The notes beneath the pieces are model-generated. The model ran no database searches. It was not told where the DNA came from and saw nothing but the letters and a program-made list of their open reading frames with translations. A stretch of DNA of 16,204 nt, taken from the NCBI GenBank assembly GCA_021802365.1, contig JAKAAJ010000021.1, positions 1 to 16,204 on the forward strand. Direction: 5' to 3'. Made by a program: the position numbers and the translations under genes. Source of the stretch: Thermoplasmata archaeon. GTDB taxonomy: Archaea; Thermoplasmatota; Thermoplasmata; Thermoplasmatales; Thermoplasmataceae. Every line of letters starts with the position of its first letter. The stretch's first letter is position 1. Below are positions 14,967 to 16,204 of this stretch, one piece after another.

Positions 14967-15482
14967 CTATCGTTTTGCTGTAATTAAATTTTGCAAACAT
15001 GAATCCTTAAATGAGCACCTGAAGCATTTGCCTGGATTATTGTGATTTCTTTTCCCGCTCATATCACTGCCCCTCATTTCATTGACGGTTTTAAGAAGTT
15101 TTTCCCTGAGCTCTCTGGAATTTTCTATCCTGAATTTCTTTCTTCTGTATTCCAGAATTCCATGATCGATTCTCGATTCCGGGAAATTTTCCTCAAGTAT
15201 CAGGAAGTATGCTGCCATCTGAAGCAGATGGCCACTTCTTGGCCTCTCAGCATCAGTGCTCTTGTATTCAAATGGTATGAGGTTTCGGCCTTTGCGCATT
15301 ATCATATCAGGCTTGCCTGAAATTCTGTACCTTTGGCTAACAATGATTCTGCCTCCAGAGGACAGATCGCTGTAAATCCTTCTGGACCCAGGTTCAGGGC
15401 TTGACTTTCTCAAAAAGTAATAAATAAGGTACAGAATAATAATTGAAAGTAGAAGAAATACTGGCAAAAATTGCCCGTTCAA
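14967..15482 (-). CDS. Cas4-like membrane nuclease, C-terminal half
   Basis: The 171-residue frame begins with a transmembrane segment (about 5-24) and then the catalytic core of a RecB/Cas4-type PD-(D/E)XK nuclease: Asp59 in ISGKPDMIM, Glu72 and Lys74 in PFEYKST, and Gln88 with Tyr92 in LLQMAAYF. The C-terminus carries Cys153, Cys156 and Cys162 (CFRCSFKDSC), the three-cysteine part of the Cas4 4Fe-4S site. The fourth cysteine and the motif histidine are missing here but are present in the preceding ORF. The start is a TTG overlapping the preceding stop (TTGA), shifted by -1 in frame. The ORF may be a separately translated subunit, or the second part of a 261-residue protein broken by a one-base indel. 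No cas1, cas2 or CRISPR array is present. Confidence 0.72.
   Translation of the reverse strand: MNGQFLPVFLLLSIIILYLIYYFLRKSSPEPGSRRIYSDLSSGGRIIVSQRYRISGKPDMIMRKGRNLIPFEYKSTDAERPRSGHLLQMAAYFLILEENFPESRIDHGILEYRRKKFRIENSRELREKLLKTVNEMRGSDMSGKRNHNNPGKCFRCSFKDSCLQNLITAKR
14981..14990 (-). promoter_or_regulatory. Internal TATA-like element for tyrS
   Basis: Minus-strand AATTTAATTA is centred about 28 bases before the tyrS ATG. It lies within the last codons of the Cas4-like C-terminal half. Confidence 0.42.
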
Positions 15483-15751
15483 ACCAATCCCGCTAACATC
15501 AGAACTGTTGTTATTATGAGGATAGCCATTAGAATGACCATACTTATGGAAATTGCCCGGGCATACCGGAACTGCCTTTCTTTTTTCTGATGACTTGTTA
15601 TGCCCTTTCTTATTCTAACAGAAGATTTGGAAGAATGTGGAACTCCTGCCCTTTCCATCTCCCAGGCCACATTGCAGAACTCATACTGTGATATCTCAGA
15701 TGCAGGTATTATCCTGGTTGCATTATCAGAATGTTCAATCATGGATGTCAT
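15479..15751 (-). CDS. Cas4-like membrane nuclease, N-terminal half
   Basis: The 90-residue product matches the start of Cas4-type nucleases. SEISQYEFCNVAWEMERAG (18-36) supplies the N-terminal Fe-S cysteine Cys26, and RKGITSHQKKE supplies the motif I histidine His54. It then ends in a transmembrane segment (about 66-90). On its own it lacks the D, E-x-K and Q catalytic residues. It starts with ATG in an ATGA overlap with scpA. Its stop overlaps the TTG of the C-terminal half, whose first element is also a transmembrane segment. Together the two would form one cytoplasmic nuclease with a membrane hairpin in the middle. Whether this is a natural split or a frameshift in a T run cannot be decided from one sequence. 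Confidence 0.68.
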   Translation of the reverse strand: MTSMIEHSDNATRIIPASEISQYEFCNVAWEMERAGVPHSSKSSVRIRKGITSHQKKERQFRYARAISISMVILMAILIITTVLMLAGLV

Positions 15752-16204
15752 CTCTTCAACTCATTGTTTACCTTCACTTTTATTGGGCCGAAGGGATATT
15801 CCTGCTCTACATCAATCTCCCTGTCGCGGGCAAGAAACATACAGTAAACAAGCAATGATTGAGCGGTAACTCCTGGATGCGCTGGGATCCTGTCAATATT
15901 TAATGACTCTGCATTAATGCTTTTTATGACTTCCAGAATATCCCTGGCCTCTTTTTCAGGCTCTTCCGGATGAAGCTTCTCGAAAATGGAATCTATGTCT
16001 CCAGTGGAGTGTTCAACTTCAAACCTTCGTTCATGCCGTTTTTTCCCGGAATACTCATAAGCATCCTTCATCACGTCCAGGAGCTCGACAAGGAAAACCT
16101 TTCTTCTTTCGCTATGAATTACTGGTTCCTTTAACTCCAGTGGATCTTCCTGATGCTTGATGCTGCCCCCTTCTTCAGATTCAATTTCTTCCGCCGATTC
16201 TTCT
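15748..16204 (-). CDS. scpA: Kleisin ScpA-like protein, C-terminal part (cut by window)
   Basis: The frame is open to the right edge, so only the last 151 residues are seen; the GTG at 16074 is probably internal. ScpA is the kleisin that bridges SMC ATPase heads in chromosome condensation and segregation. The evidence is the C-terminal winged-helix segment VTAQSLLVYCMFLARDREID, then VEQEYPFGPIKVKV (about 112-144 of the visible part), which matches the typical kleisin ending of a leucine-rich helix, an acidic turn, then Q-x-x-P/F-G-x-I. It is preceded by an acidic linker and a basic helical stretch (RRKVFLVELLDVMKDAYE, then KKRHERR), as in ScpA. The N-terminal SMC-binding domain lies outside the window. 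The stop overlaps the next ATG (ATGA), showing an operon with the Cas4-like ORFs. Confidence 0.7.
   Translation of the reverse strand, partial: EESAEEIESEEGGSIKHQEDPLELKEPVIHSERRKVFLVELLDVMKDAYEYSGKKRHERRFEVEHSTGDIDSIFEKLHPEEPEKEARDILEVIKSINAESLNIDRIPAHPGVTAQSLLVYCMFLARDREIDVEQEYPFGPIKVKVNNELKR

Noticed and set aside
14674..15045. A 123-codon plus-strand ORF over the tyrS/Cas4-like junction
   Set aside because: It crosses two well-supported minus-strand genes and shows Ser-rich antisense composition with no promoter or domain.
14967..15751. CRISPR adaptation module suggested by the Cas4-like ORFs
   Set aside because: No cas1 or cas2 gene, no other effector and no repeat-spacer array lies in the window. 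The proteins have membrane segments and a kleisin neighbour, which points to a non-CRISPR role.

Overview
The window looks like a piece of an archaeal chromosome, most likely from the Thermoplasmatales or a relative (Thermoplasma, Ferroplasma, Cuniculiplasma type). The evidence is gene content: archaeal/eukaryotic-type ProRS and TyrRS, RadB, FEN1 with a C-terminal PCNA-binding motif, archaeal NMN adenylyltransferase, an archaeosine-type radical SAM enzyme and a kleisin. Promoter layout agrees: many genes have an AT-rich TATA-like element centred about 24-29 bases before the start codon and almost no 5' leader. The placement within archaea is inference from gene families, not from a marker-gene tree. 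No tRNA, rRNA, CRISPR array, insertion sequence or phage gene was seen.

Layout. 1-3020: a minus-strand aspartate-type aminotransferase diverges from a plus-strand radical SAM enzyme (RaSEA family), which converges with a stand-alone RecB-like nuclease whose stop codon overlaps it. 3021-3211: divergent promoter region of the nuclease and thiL, holding two copies of the dyad ATTCT-N7-AGAAT. 3212-4183: thiL. 4184-4582: AT-rich stretch with two possible tiny ORFs fired by back-to-back TATA-like elements. 4583-8481: a 78-residue unknown protein, ileS and nadM (overlapping ileS). 8484-9680: minus-strand M20 metallopeptidase/deacylase. 9880-11944: proS and a HAD phosphatase in a probable operon. 11991-13711: radB and fen1, coupled by TGATG. 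13771-13929: a 52-residue AbrB-type DNA-binding protein. 13953-16204: a minus-strand cluster read from the right edge as scpA (cut by the window), the two halves of a Cas4-like membrane nuclease, and tyrS.

Most genes are housekeeping: three aminoacyl-tRNA synthetases (Ile, Pro, Tyr), tRNA modification, NAD and thiamine cofactor synthesis, and DNA repair/replication (RadB, FEN1, two PD-(D/E)XK nucleases). The most unusual item is the Cas4-like protein. Its N-terminal half (first Fe-S cysteine, His) and C-terminal half (D, E-x-K, Q, three cysteines) are separate overlapping ORFs. Each carries one transmembrane segment at the break, and the pair lies directly behind a kleisin gene. One extra T would fuse them, so either a genuine split membrane nuclease or a frameshift is possible. 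The second item is the pair of identical-spacing dyads, each about 38-40 bases upstream of one of two divergent TATA-like boxes.
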